A stretch of DNA of 64,000 bases from Xestospongia bergquistia (Eukaryota; Porifera; Demospongiae; Haplosclerida; Petrosiidae), in contig OZ014414.1 of the NCBI GenBank assembly GCA_963965975.1, positions 1,394,501 to 1,458,500 of the forward strand, written 5' to 3'. Shown piece after piece: positions 21,796 through 33,529 of the stretch. Position numbers and translations under genes: made by a program. How positions within the stretch are numbered: position 1 is the stretch's first letter; each line of letters opens with the position of its first letter. Below the pieces are notes generated by a model, which was given only the letters and a program-made list of their open reading frames with translations, had not been told where the DNA came from and did not search any database.

Positions 21796-23748
21796 ATGGA
21801 TGGTTGGATTGAGAGCATTGACAAACTTGAAGAAAGAGTAGAGATGATCAAAAAAATCTAACCCTCGAGTTCTATAGAAGCTAAGGAGGCTCTTATTGAG
21901 GGAGCTGACCGTTTATTGGAAGCATGTGTACAGCTAGAACTGCTGGTTCCTAATCGCCGGGACTTGACTCCCGTCACTCGAGTAGTCCAACAACTGATTG
22001 TGCAATTAAATACTGACTATGAAATGGCATTGATTACTTCAGTTGTGAGAGATCATGGCCGACCACCTTTAGACATATGCGAGGATCAAGTTAGATTCTT
22101 GGTTGAAAATGGATTTAAAGAAACTGAGATTGCACCACTGATCGGTTGCTCTACACATACAATTCAAAGAAGACTAAAAGAGTTTGGAATTGAATTCAAT
22201 CAATTCAGTGAAATAACTAATCAAGATTTGGATGACCTAGTTAAAGAGATTATAACACGCTTACCTGCTTGTAGTATACGATCAATACAGACCCTGCTTA
22301 AAGTTAATGGTGTGATATTGCAAAGAGAAAGAGTAAGAGAGTCAATTCATCGTATTGACCCCTTGGGACTTGAAACTAGACTATGTAGTACTCGTTATCA
22401 TCAGCAATATAACGTTGCAAACCCAAATGCATTGTGGCACATTGATGGATATCATAAACTTATAAGGTGGAGATTAGTAATACATGGAGGTATAGATGGA
22501 TACAGCCGAGTTCCTGTTTACTTAAAAGTAGCCTCTAATAACAAAGCTGTGACTGTTTTTAATGCATTTCTGCAAGCTGTTGAGTTATTTGGACAACCAT
22601 CTTGTGTACATTCGGACCGTGGAGGAGAAAATTTTCTAGTTGGACGTTTCATGCTTGAGCATTCTGAGAGAGGTCCAGAGAGAGGAAATTACATTTGTGG
22701 TAGAAGTGTCCACAACCAAAGAATAGAACATTTATGGAGAGATCTTTTTCAAGGCTGCATTCGTTTCTATTACTTCCTGTTCTATTCACTGGAAAAAGTG
22801 GGTCTATTAGATCCAGCTAGTGAAGTTGATATATGTGCCCTTCACTTTGTTTATCTACCAATTATACAATCTCAAGTAGACATGTTTCGTGAGGCATGGT
22901 GTAATCATCCTCTCAGTACAGTACACAACCAAACACCACATCAGCTATGGATTCTCAGAATGGCTCAAGCTAGGATGGAAACACCAACTAGCAGGGCAGT
23001 ACTAGGAGTTACTGGAATTACTGAAGTATGTATATTTTGTAATCAGTGTCATGTTATACAATAGGTGGTTTAGTCCATGTAATGTACAAAGCATAATATT
23101 AACTATTACTCATCATGGCATCAAGTACATGTCTCCTTGATATAATCATTAGTTATAGCTTTCTGTAGTCCAAGTCACAAAAAATGACTGAGGACCTAAA
23201 ATGTCCTGGGAAAGCATTCCTTCAGTCCCTGTCTAAAGTTTTATTGTTGTGGTTGGACACTTTTCTAGTTGTGATCAATTTCCCCCTCCCCTCTGTCAAG
23301 ACAAATTCTAGAGTAAACGCTGCTTTGTGTATTAGTTTGTACAGAGTACCAAATGTGCCATTAGTCCACAATTTGTTCTCATTTTCTCCATTTGACTACA
23401 CCCAGCAAAGGATTATAAATCTATTATAACATTATACCAAGTGTAAAGTTAGATTAGCATACTGTGTTGAGGACTATTTAGAAAGAAATGAAAATATTAG
23501 TTATCAGGTTCTTTTATTTGCAGGACTGTGATTATGGGATTGACTGGAGTGGACCAGTGAGTAGTGATGATGATAGTAATACTGTAATTGTTCCTGATCT
23601 TCCATCTAATTTCTTAACTGAACATCAAAGAATCTCATTAACAAAAGAACTTCAACAGTATCCAGACACAAAATTTGGTGTAGAACACTACATCTTAGCG
23701 AAAGGCTTCATCTCAAGTTGCCACTCTCCACCACGAACAGTTACATAA
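21796..23748 (+). CDS. IS3/retroviral-type DDE integrase (transposase), one premature stop
   Basis: Exons 21796-23025 and 23524-23748 join at GAA/GTATGT..GCAG/GAC in one frame of 484 sense codons plus a TAA at codon 22 (21859-21861). Both arm copies have sense codons there (TGT, TAT). The uninterrupted frame starts at Met 21916. Residues below count from 21916. An N-terminal helix-turn-helix (EIAPLIGCSTHTIQRRLKEFGI) is followed by the integrase core with catalytic triad D177 (LWHIDGYHK), D234 (HSDRGGEN) and E271 (NQRIEHLWRD). D-E spacing is 36, close to the D-35-E of IS3 and retroviral integrases. The second exon has the Trp/acidic tail YGIDWSGPVSSDDD. Such genes are common in fish, cnidarian and sponge repeats, often near HECT genes. 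It ends 238 bp from the oppositely oriented HECT gene. Confidence 0.8.
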
Positions 23749-23986
23749 ACATTTTCCCTTTTTCAAAAACATAATTATGATTCCCTTCCAAAAATATAAA
23801 CAGATTGAGTGTGAAATAAACTATTGATTGACAAAATGGTTTTCACCAAAAATTCATCAAGTGTATATATTGCAGAGACTACACTGTCCAAAAAAACATA
23901 AAATGAATACAATGAACGTAAGATAGATTGAGCATAAATTAAACTAGTTTTTATCAAGAGCATAAATGTATTGAACATAACATTAA

Positions 23987-26900
23987 TCAAACTACACCAA
24001 ACCCACCATGACAAGTAAAGGCCTGATCCATTTTGAGTTTAAATTGATTATAGTCAATGTAATATCGTGTAGGTAGAGTGAGTGAGAAAGTACATGTAGA
24101 GGCTGTTGGATAGACTGCATTGTCGCTGAATGACAGAGTTGGATCTATATCAAACTCGAGTGGAGGTACAGCTGATGAACCAGTAAAAAAACTCAGAATG
24201 TCCTTTAAGGAAACTTCATTACTCCCACCTGTAAGGAATGTGAAAGTATATTGAAAGTATATAAACAGCGTATGCAAACTTTACAACTAATCTTAGTGAA
24301 TGTATACATAAAGTGACTAATGAAATGATATCAAAGAAACCACTAAGACAATGGAGGCTGAAACTAACTCAATCATGTCATTACTTAGTGAGCTATAAAC
24401 CACAAGGCCCACCCAATCACCAGAAAGTATTGACATTATTGGTAAATGAATATTTATTTTTAATAAATAGGATGCTTACTTTTGCAATCATCTAAATAGT
24501 CACCAAAAAGTATGTACGTTGCCATCTCTTTCTCCTTTCTATGATTTGAATTCTCAGAGTAGTGAACTCGGTTTTGAAACAGTGACTTGATACTCACTAT
24601 TAGAAATAAAAGAGCAAACACATTACCACAGATTATATGTACTATCGACTTTTCTATTCAATCAATACCTGAAGTCAATTTATTAGAGTGTGAAGGAGCA
24701 GTGAAGAGGAGTTCTAAGACTAATCAGGTGAGACTTCATGTCATCTGGCACACCAAGAGATTGAAGTCCATTCAATAGTTGATCAAGCTCGGCTTTTGAT
24801 CGAAGTATTGTATAGTACATTGTGATTCTATGCACTAAGGTAGAACAATCTTCAAGTGTCAATGTTGTGGGACTCTTATTGAACCCACAGTAGGACAGTA
24901 CTTCTATTGCATCCATTGATAGGATTTGGATCTGCTCATTGCTGACAGCATCTATCATCTAAGACAACAATTAACAAGTCCATAAATAAGAGAGATTGGA
25001 AAAGTGTCCCTAACTGCTTAAGTAGGAAAGTTATAAACAAATTATAAAGTTGTATTGTGGGAATAGTACTGTGATTCTTTTTTTAACATAAAATAAAGAA
25101 ACTACACAACAAAATTAGGCTAGTTCAGTAAATCTCAGCTGAATACACTCTTAAATTAGAAGTACCTATAACATAGTCATCATGACTTATTTACCTTGCT
25201 TACTAATACTTGATGTCATAATTAGGTATAATAGTATAGTCAATAGTGATTTCGTTAAGCTCCGTGCCACAAAGGTAATCGTATAAACCCCTTTACAGAT
25301 ATAAGGATAGCCCGATCCTCCTTGACTAAGAGATTCAGACATCAAAGAGCCAATTTTGTAAAAAACATTTGTCTACAATGGAGTTGAGTGAAAATCATTA
25401 GCAGCAACAGACTTTATACGTTTAAAACTGTCAACATCATTCAAATGATTTCATGCATTATATACCTGAAGACCAAAAATATCATGTCGAACTACTTTTA
25501 AAAGGTGCCAAAGTTCTCTTCCCAGTCCTCCACCATCTTCACCCTGTTCTCCTTTGAAGACAACCTATTGAAGAAAGTCTTGTTTATGTGAAAATACAAC
25601 TTGTACATACTTTGATAAGTTTAGTGGGAGAAAAGTCGCAATTGTTCACAATTTTAAAACCGTCTGCAAGTACACATTCTCTGTCAACTTCCAATAAAAA
25701 TTCATCATATTGCTCCACTTTTCTGGACAACCTTTGTATGATGTCTTCCATTGAATAACTACAGAGACAAGAGAGGTTTAAAAGCTCTAACTATATGCAG
25801 CATTACCTGCCAACTTCATCAAATTCATTAATGCTTAGCTCAAGTGTATGTGTGACAATTGCATCTTCTGTCTCTTCAATTTCCAGATCAGACTCTTCAT
25901 CAAGAAGCTCAACATTACTTGATGACATGGAAGGATGTGGAAGATGAACAAAGGTTGGTGGGGGTGGGTCAAAATCCTCATCACTTGATTGTTGCATATC
26001 CTCCTCTAGCCCTCTCCTACATGACATATAATCAACTCAAACCATAAGCATAGTAGACATCTCACCTTGACTTTATACATGATGACAAATGATGACAAAA
26101 CACTGTAACAGGAATGTCTTTAGCACATGATAGGCACTTCACCACAGGCTATATGTACATGTATGATAAATAAATATGTTGAGATTAATAATCAGCAAGC
26201 CTTACCCCAGGTGGAAGATGGCAGGGTGTCAAGTCTAAATCTCTCTCCAATGGAATAATGTATGTTCTAGAGTTACCAATTTCTTCTTGTAAAGCTCTTG
26301 GTGAGGTTAAACACATTGATGAGAGTCGTTCTAAAAACCGCGAATTACATTTGCACTTTGCAAATATGAAGCCACCAGAATCTTTTAATTTTGGAAATGC
26401 TGCATGTAATAGCTCACAAAACTCTTCCCCTGAGCAGTCAACATTTTCAACAACAATCTTCTTTTCCCCAAGCCCAGCTCCCAACAAAGTATCTTTCTCT
26501 GCATCAGTAGTTGGTATGATATCTTGAGCACAATGACTTAAACAAACAAATTTTTGTGTCCATGTCCTTGCTGCACGTTTACATGGTCGCTTGTCCAGTT
26601 GGTTCACAGAGCTTCTCTTCTGTCCTAAGAAAGGTGATGCTCGGGTAAATTCTCTGCTAAAAGAACTTTCATTTCTCGATTCTCGAGCTCTAGCAGTGAG
26701 GGCTTCCCTGGCCCTTCGGAGATTGCTCAGTGCAATATCACACGTTTGTTGAACTATGGTATCCCCTGCATTACCTATACATACATAGGTAGGCATACAT
26801 GAAAGGTCATTTATCAACCTATATACCTGCATGCAGGTGTTCTTTATAGTATGATAGCAATAACTACATAGGGGCAAAAGTTTACATTAGTTGATATTTT

Positions 26901-27116
26901 TCTGGTATGCCAGCTGATCATGCTTTTGTCTTTGTGAATGCAAGTGACTAGACATACGCGGTATGAATGTATAGTATACATACATAGTTCAGTCTCACCA
27001 GAGCTAGTAGTAGGGCCTTGAGATGCTAATGATGGAGTAGGCAAGGTAAATGACTCCATAATTCTTATTGCCTCTTGAGCCTTTTCAACAAGATCCTGTG
27101 AAAAAAAACCTGCCAT
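23987..27116 (-). pseudogene. HECT E3 ubiquitin-ligase gene of the element, 3' part decayed
   Basis: Minus-strand exons: 27116-26999, 26774-26206, 26148-26066, 26016-25807, 25758-25611, 25564-25466, 25372-25204, about 24958-24690, about 24595-24490 and 24228-23987. The N-terminal half equals the left-arm copy and includes the KCLSCAKDIPVTVFCHH finger and an acidic linker. HECT signatures follow: VVFKGEQGEDGGGLGRELW (N-lobe start), SLSQGGSGYPYICKGV, LDQLLNGLQSLGV, FFTGSSAVPPLEF and the active-site segment PTASTCTFSLTLP, whose Cys would carry the ubiquitin thioester; the protein ends HGGFGVV. Breaks: an apparent 2-nt insertion near 25285-25292, stops after IKY at about 25204-25212, and stops near 24680. 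Thus the 5' half is clean and the 3' half is decayed. HECT proteins of this type are frequent beside this integrase family. Confidence 0.75.
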
Positions 27117-27290
27117 GTTTGAAACTACCCTAGTTAAATAAGTTGGTAAAACGTAAACACGTGACAGTTGATACTTACAGACAACCTCTCTCAATCTTCA
27201 AACTTATCTTCGTACCACTATAAAGACTTAGCAAACAGTAGCAAGACGTTCGTTTCTACTTTCTAGATACTTTTTTGGCGGTACAACAAA
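27117..27290 (-). promoter_or_regulatory. inner-arm promoter and 5' UTR, right copy
   Basis: Minus-strand copy of 19480-19650, with the same E-box CACGTG, 5' UTR donor/acceptor and ATG at 27116. It faces inward and would drive the HECT gene. Confidence 0.45.
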
Positions 27291-27336
27291 GATTGACACA
27301 GCAAAATCTGATTGGTCACTGAACTGTGACTAGCTC

Positions 27337-27370
<34 letters not shown>

Positions 27371-27769
27371 ATTATTATTATTATTATTATTAAGTCGTTT
27401 TTATAATTTTATATAATAATTTGAAGTTCACTATCGGTCTCTTATATCATTTCAAAATTTTCATATTAGTTCTTTTCATTATTTGTCATTTACTCTGTTA
27501 GTAATTGATGATTTCAAAATACATTTTTAATCTTATTGTTAATACAAGAAGTTCTGGATATGGTAAATGTTTAATAAAAGATATACAAACTGTTCCCAAC
27601 ATTATCTGTGAAAATTTAATACCCAACCTCAATAAAGTTAATGCATTAATAAATGACATCTTTACATCATGTACAGTAATCAAGGTCACATGTACTTGTT
27701 GTAACTGATGTCATGATGAGTAATAGTTAATATTATGCTTTGTACATTACATGGACTAACCCACGTATT

Positions 27770-28425
27770 GTATAACATGGCACTAATTACAAAATATATA
27801 TATTTCAGTAATTCCAGTAACTCCTAGTACTACCCTGCTAGTTGGTGTTTCCATCCTAGCTTGAGGCGTTCTGAGAATCCATAGCTGATGTGGCGTTTGG
27901 TTGTGTGGCCATGTCCATCTATACTGCAATGTATTACTCACCGCCACCTTATACTTTTATAATATCCATTAATGTGCCAACATTATATTGCCGGCAATCA
28001 GAGTTTTATGTAGCCTAGTTTCAAGTCCCAAGGAGTCAACGCAACGAATAGACCATTTTCTTTTAGCAATATCCCACCATTTCCTTTAAGCAGGGTCTGT
28101 ATTGATTGCATATTACTAGCAGGTAAGCGTGTTACAATCTCGTTAACTAGGTCATCCAAATTTTGATTAGTTATATCACTGAATCAGTAGTTAATTGAAC
28201 AATCAGTTGGTGGACTACTCCAGTCACAGGAGTGAAGTCCCAGCAATTAGGAACCAGCAATTCTAGGTATACGCATGCTTCCTAATGGTCAGCTCCCTTA
28301 TAAGAGCCTTCTTAGTGCCTTAGAACTCGAGGGATAGATTCTCTTAATCATCTCCTCTCCTTCTCAAATTTGTCTATGCTTTTAATCCAACTATCCATCT
28401 TTATGAAGCACACACAGATAACCCA
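27770..28425 (-). pseudogene. integrase relic (right arm), internally deleted
   Basis: Complement of the 17786-19012 relic, lacking its middle third, including the catalytic core. Codon 22 is TAT here, against TAA in the spacer copy. Confidence 0.75.
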
Positions 28426-28429
28426 CCTT

Positions 28430-28790
28430 GAGTTTAAATTGATTATAGTCATTGTAGTATTGTGTCGGTAGAGTGAGTGAGAAAGTGAATAGTACATGTA
28501 GAAGCTGTTGGATACAAGGTTGCTGGATTACTGAAGTCCTTAAATAGTCACCAAATGTACATACGTTGACATTTCTTTCTCCTTTCTATGACTTGAATTC
28601 TCAGAGTAGCCAACTCAGTTTTGAAACAGTGACTTGATACTTCTATTCAATCAATACCTGGAGTCAATTCAGTAGGGCATAAAGGATCAGTACTAATTGG
28701 GTGAGACTTCATGGCATCTGTCACACCAAGAGTTTGAAGTCTGTTCAATAGTTGATCAAGCTCACCTTTTTATCAAAGTATTGTATAGTT
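28430..28790 (-). pseudogene. HECT-domain 3' fragment (right arm)
   Basis: Complement of 17340-17760, with the same head-to-tail fusion to the integrase relic, so the rearrangement predates formation of the palindrome. Confidence 0.65.
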
Positions 28791-28794
28791 TGAG

Positions 28795-29950
28795 TTAAGG
28801 ACTGCCATAGACTTGTTAAAGGCTTTATGTTTGACGATTAGGCATTGTAATCATGCCAGTTAGGATGATGTCATATTTCACAAGTGAATTGGTTACTAAC
28901 ATCACTTTCCAAAGATATCTTGTGACTAAACTTCAATATTTACTCCATTTTCACGCAAAATAATTAAGGTATAAGGGATGTCATAGCCACCTTAAGCTTA
29001 ATCTTTGGCAATTAGGGTTTAAATCTACTCTAATCATATCAATTAGGATGATGTCATTTTTCTCATATATATATATATTGTACCAAACTTCAGTATATAC
29101 TTCATTCGCTATTTTACTCATATAAAAGAGGGATCAATTAAAGTTTGCAATAGAAATCTTAAGGCTTGATGTTGGCATGTTAGGGTTGACTCATAAAAAT
29201 TAGACTTTAAGGACTGCCATAGACATCTTAAGGTTTTCTGCATGGTGATTAGGGTTTAAAGCCATTGCAATCATACAATTAAGGTCATGTCATTCTTCTC
29301 ATATGATTTGTTAACAATGTCACTTTGAAAGATATTTTGTCACAAAACTTCAGTATCTACTCTATTGGTCATTTTCACTCATATAAATTAGGGTTTAAGG
29401 ATTGCGATAGAGATTGTAAGACTTTAAGTTCGGCATTAGGGCTTAAGGCTCTTGTAATTATGATTATTGAGGTGTTGTTTCTCTAAGGTGAATTGGTAAT
29501 TAAATTGACTTTTTAAATTAATCCTGTGTCAAAGCTTCAGTATTTACTCTATTGGCCATTTTTGTTCATAGAAATTATGGTTTAAGTGATGCGGTAGCCA
29601 TCTCAAAGCTTTATGTTTAAAGATTAAGATATAAGGCCACTGTAATGCAGATTATGATGATGTCATTTCTCTCAAATGAATTGGTTGCTAATGTCACTAT
29701 ATGCAGATATCTTGTGCCAAAACTTCATTGATGACTTTGACTAATAGAAATTAATTGTTTACGATCTGCTATAGATATCTTAAGGCTTTATATTTGGACA
29801 TTAGGTTTTATCACATTTCTAATCATAACGATTAGGTGATGTAATTTTTGTCATGTTAATTTTATTACTAATGTACTGATCAAACATATCTTGTGTCAAA
29901 ACCTCATCATCTACTATATTGGCTATTTACACTCATAGAAATTTGATTTT
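28795..29950 (-). repeat. ~190-bp satellite, about six units (right arm)
   Basis: Mirror of 16185-17335 with the same unit order and scattered substitutions. Confidence 0.8.
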
Positions 29951-29969
29951 AAAGACTGCTGCACAGATG

Positions 29970-30345
29970 TTAAGACTTTTGACACAAATTATCTATGGAA
30001 ATAATAGGCAGACTTTGTAAAATATAACAACTTCTGAAGAACAACTTTTTTACTTTCAATAGTTGATAATTTAAGGAACATAACATATTATTATAACTAT
30101 GACTGGTGTGCCTGTTTGATGTATTTGGTGTGCCTAGTACTGACCCTTTAATTACTTCTGAAATGACTGGTAGTTCTACTAAGCAAACACCATTAATTAG
30201 TGATAATATATATAATTACCAATCAATAACAGAGAAAAAAAAATTTTCATACATAACCAACAAGAATCAGTGAAAAGAACTAATTGAACATTCTGTGGAC
30301 AATATAGAAACCAATAGTGAACTTCAAATTATTATAAAATTTAGA
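29970..30345. other. right-arm-only segment
   Basis: Not present in the left arm. Its end (30295-30345: AATAGTGAACTTCAAATTAT, AGAAATGACTTA) resembles 19325-19372 in the left arm and therefore 27420-27470 in the right arm, in the + orientation, just before a TAA-type microsatellite. It looks like a second, older copy of that inner-arm motif. Confidence 0.5.
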
Positions 30346-30439
30346 AATGACTTATAACAATAACAATACTACTACTACTACTACTACTAAACTAATAGTA
30401 ACACTATTACTAATACTTAATAATGATAATGGTAATAAT

Positions 30440-31441
30440 AGTAAATTAATGTTAACAAAAATAATAATAGTAATAGTAATAGCCATTAAAATAATAATGA
30501 TAATAATAATAACAATAACAACAACAGTAACAACAACAACAACAATAATAATAATAATAATAATAATATTTGTTGCAGACTTGGCTCTATTGACATGTTG
30601 TGGCACACAAAGGAGGCATAAATGTTGCATATACGTCCTCTTTTCTCCTTGAATGGAGGTTTTGATCCAGAGTTGTTCCCAGCGACAGTCCATTAGGTTT
30701 GGAGATGTTGATTGCTTGTTAATGAGTTTAATGAGGGGGCCACAAATTGAAGAATTGTACTGATGCAAAAGTAGCTGGTTTCTGTAATCCCAGACTTCAC
30801 AGGTGAGTTGGTAAGGCCAAAAGGTCCCGTTCCAGTTCCCCAGGTGGGTTTCTGTCAGATAGGGAGGGAATAATTTTAATTGCAGCGTCTCTTCCAAAGG
30901 TTGGAGGATCTCTTATAGAAAAGTTGCCAACAAATCTGTAATCTGAAAGAAGTAAGTCCAATGTGACATTACTGTGTGAGTGAAGGCTGCATAAGCAGCA
31001 TGAGGTTGGGACTTAGTGATAAAGTTCAGGGTGTTAAGCTCCTCACACCAAAGACTGATCTTATTTTAAACAATTTGTCTTATGAAGTTGTGAGATCCAA
31101 TAGCACCTCCAAGATATTCAAACCCATCTGAACTAATCTGTATCCCAGAACCAGCAGAGACCCTCCTTGCCTCATAGTTGAAGTCAGGTTTTAGAAGTAA
31201 TTGAGTCTTCCAATTATTGGAGAGTAACCATAGTGTTGGGCTAGCGTATTTGGCTGATCCCATCACAAATTCAAATTCTGAAGACTACCACCAGCAGCTG
31301 AATCATCAGCATACTAGACCTGATCAACTGACATGTTTTTCCTAAGGTGATCAATCAATAGTAATGTGCTTATCCCATACATGGCCATAGCCAGGGGGTC
31401 CTCTCTTGAGATGGTATATTGCCATAGAATGTGGAGGAGAG

Positions 31442-31472
<31 letters not shown>

Positions 31473-31580
31473 TAATAACAGTAATAATCATCATCTCATA
31501 AATATCACAAATGAAAACAAAAGTAAATAGTATATTGAGAACATCACCTTAGCAAGTACCTTCATATAATAAGAAGAGAA
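30440..31580 (-). pseudogene. reverse-transcriptase relic and microsatellite (right arm)
   Basis: Minus-strand mirror of 15098-16150. It reads LLLKPDF.YEARRVSAGSGIQISSDGFEYLGGA near 31070-31200 and CVPQHVNRAKSA near 30570-30600. Part of the region (30640-30900) differs from the left arm, so the two relics carry independent indels. Confidence 0.6.
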
Positions 31581-31689
31581 TCATTCTGTTCATCACCACG
31601 CCCAATTGTGACGCCTACTTCATCCCCACCTTAATACTGAAATGGAAGGAATTTCCAGTATTATCGAGTATCGATACTTACAAAGATTG

Positions 31690-31890
31690 CTAATTGTACC
31701 TGTAGAATGGTGAATTCGCGAATTGCAATAAACGTGAATTCACAGTAAAGTCGTGAATTGTGAAATGAGAAAATCGCGAATTTCCGGTAAAATCGTGAAA
31801 TTTGAATATGCAATAACCGTGAATTACTAGTAAAATCGTGAATTTTGAGTGTGCAATAATCGTGAATTTGGCGCCTATTTTTGTCGTAGT
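31690..31890 (-). repeat. subterminal TTCACGATT repeats (right end)
   Basis: Mirror of 14790-14975, with the same spacing and several substitutions. Confidence 0.65.
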
Positions 31891-31966
31891 TCGTATTCCA
31901 TAGCTCTATAGCTCACACTGTATACATATAATGTTATGATTGACTTAATGTCTTTTAATTTAACAG

Positions 31967-33522
31967 GTAATATGGCTGAAAATACCTTATCAGACAATAT
32001 AATGAATGGTATTCCAGAGATAAATGAACTGATTACCTATGCTAAAACATCAGAATGGAATGAATTAGGTATAAAGTTAGGGTTAGGTACTCAGAGTCTA
32101 GCTGAATGTAATGGCTGTGTCAAGATGTATCAATTATGGCTTAGAGAAAAAGGTTATGGTGCAACAAGGAGAATTCTGATAAAAGCTCTGAGAGAAATTA
32201 AAGAGGCTAGAGTTGTTGATGACTATGTAGAAAAATGTTTGAAAAAATTGCCAATGGTTAGTTAATACAACTGAATCACGTATTTAAATCACATATTATA
32301 TGCAACTCAAGACAAAATGGCATGTCACACTTAACATGCATGTAATATATTAGTGTGCTTTACTATTGTCCAATAGTAAAGTGATTGTAAGTAATAAGTG
32401 ATTGTGATAAGTTGTTATGAGTGAAATCATAAATTAATTTATTTAATATAGGGAGGAAAAAGTGTTCAAACCAGTAGTGATGTAAGCCAGCATGAAACAA
32501 GTAAGTGTGTAGTAAATACTATAATCCTAAAAATCTATTTAACTAAATGTATTGCCATATAAGCTGTAGTGATCTTTAGTTTATAAAGATATGAGTATTC
32601 AAAGAACCTTGTTTGTATTTCTACTAGATGTTATGCTTCTTCAAGGTTAGCACAGACTGTAAATTGATGTAGTACATAGTAAAAGAATGACTATATATTG
32701 AATAATCGAGATATGTTATATAATGTATATATAAATGCTTGAGAATTTTATTTGTTGTCTCGTGAAATTGTAAAATATTCTAATTATGTCTATTAGCTAG
32801 AATTTTGTTAATACCTAATTTATTTACTTTATATTTGCTCTAATCAATGTATATAGGTACACTTCTTACACCTCCAGCTGATCCTGGTCCAGGTAATGAT
32901 AGTTTGTTACTGATGTATATGTTTAGTTTGTTACCAACTTATTGTTATTAGATATTGATATTTTTTTATATGATATTTGCTATAATATACATCTGTTAGC
33001 TAGAATTTTGTTAATACCTAATTTATTTACTTTATATTTGCTCTAATCAATGTATATAGGTATAGTTCCTACACCTCCAGCTGATCCTGGTCCAGGTAAT
33101 GATAGTTTGTTACTGATGTATATGTTTAGTTTGTTACCAACCTTTTGTTTTTAGATATTGATATTGATAAAATCATGGATGCCATTCCTGACAAGTCTGA
33201 TTTAATGAGTGTGTTAGATGGTATTAAAGATGATGTCGATAGATGGCGTGAGTTGTTTGGGAAGCGTCTTCTCAATGATGCAAAAAAAAGTGATCCATGG
33301 TTTCGTAATTTTACTGAGCTCGAGTTTCTGATTGATGAAATAACTGAAGATCATCCTGATGATTACATTTACACTTGGGGCTCTGTCATCAAATCATTAG
33401 ACAAACCAACTCCCATTAAAATTGGGAGTAATAGAGCTGGTTTCAAGCCTGTTTCTGATGTAGTCAAAGATCATTTAAATAAACGTGATGTCTATGACAA
33501 GTATATGGATAAATTGAAATAA
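31967..33522 (+). CDS. gene B: death-domain protein with Pro-rich mini-exons and a C-terminal helical domain
   Basis: Exons: 31967-32256, 32452-32500, 32857-32892, 33060-33095 and 33155-33522, all GT..AG with matching phases, open throughout. The first ATG (31972, MAENTLSDN) lies just inside the first exon, so translation may begin here with only an untranslated exon upstream. Residues 17-95 form a death domain (INELITYAKTSEWNELGI; MYQLWLREKGYGATRR), orthologous in layout to genes A and C. Two 12-residue mini-exons read TPPADPGP. The last exon encodes 122 residues, acidic and helical (SDLMSVLDGIKDDVDRWRELF, then DVVKDHLNK), of no family I recognise. It may be an adaptor in death-fold signalling. 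Its promoter is probably at 13.4 kb, cut off by the palindromic insertion. No coiled coil or LRR is visible. Confidence 0.65.
32793..33150 (+). repeat. tandem duplication of a mini-exon with its introns
   Basis: 32793-32950 and 32995-33153 are near-identical, with a period of about 203 bp, each with acceptor, the 36-nt exon (PPADPGP) and donor. Frame is kept, so the duplication adds 12 residues. Confidence 0.8.
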
Positions 33523-33529
33523 ATTAATA

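Larger units (their letters stand above)
25782..31919 (-). mobile_element. right arm of the 17-kb palindromic element
   Basis: Inverted mate of 14750-20985. Differences: a deletion of about 575 bp in the integrase relic (left positions about 18281-18853 absent, junction near 27909), an extra segment of about 370 bp at 29970-30345, and numerous substitutions in the outer half. The inner 2 kb is almost unchanged; one residue (INEI versus INEF) differs in the last shared exon. Confidence 0.85.

Noticed and set aside
14750..31919. Treating the whole palindrome as a pure assembly artefact
   Set aside because: The outer arms differ by substitutions, a 575-bp deletion and a 370-bp insertion, which a copied-read artefact would not produce. 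The inner identical part could still be collapsed or mirrored by assembly, so long reads are needed there.
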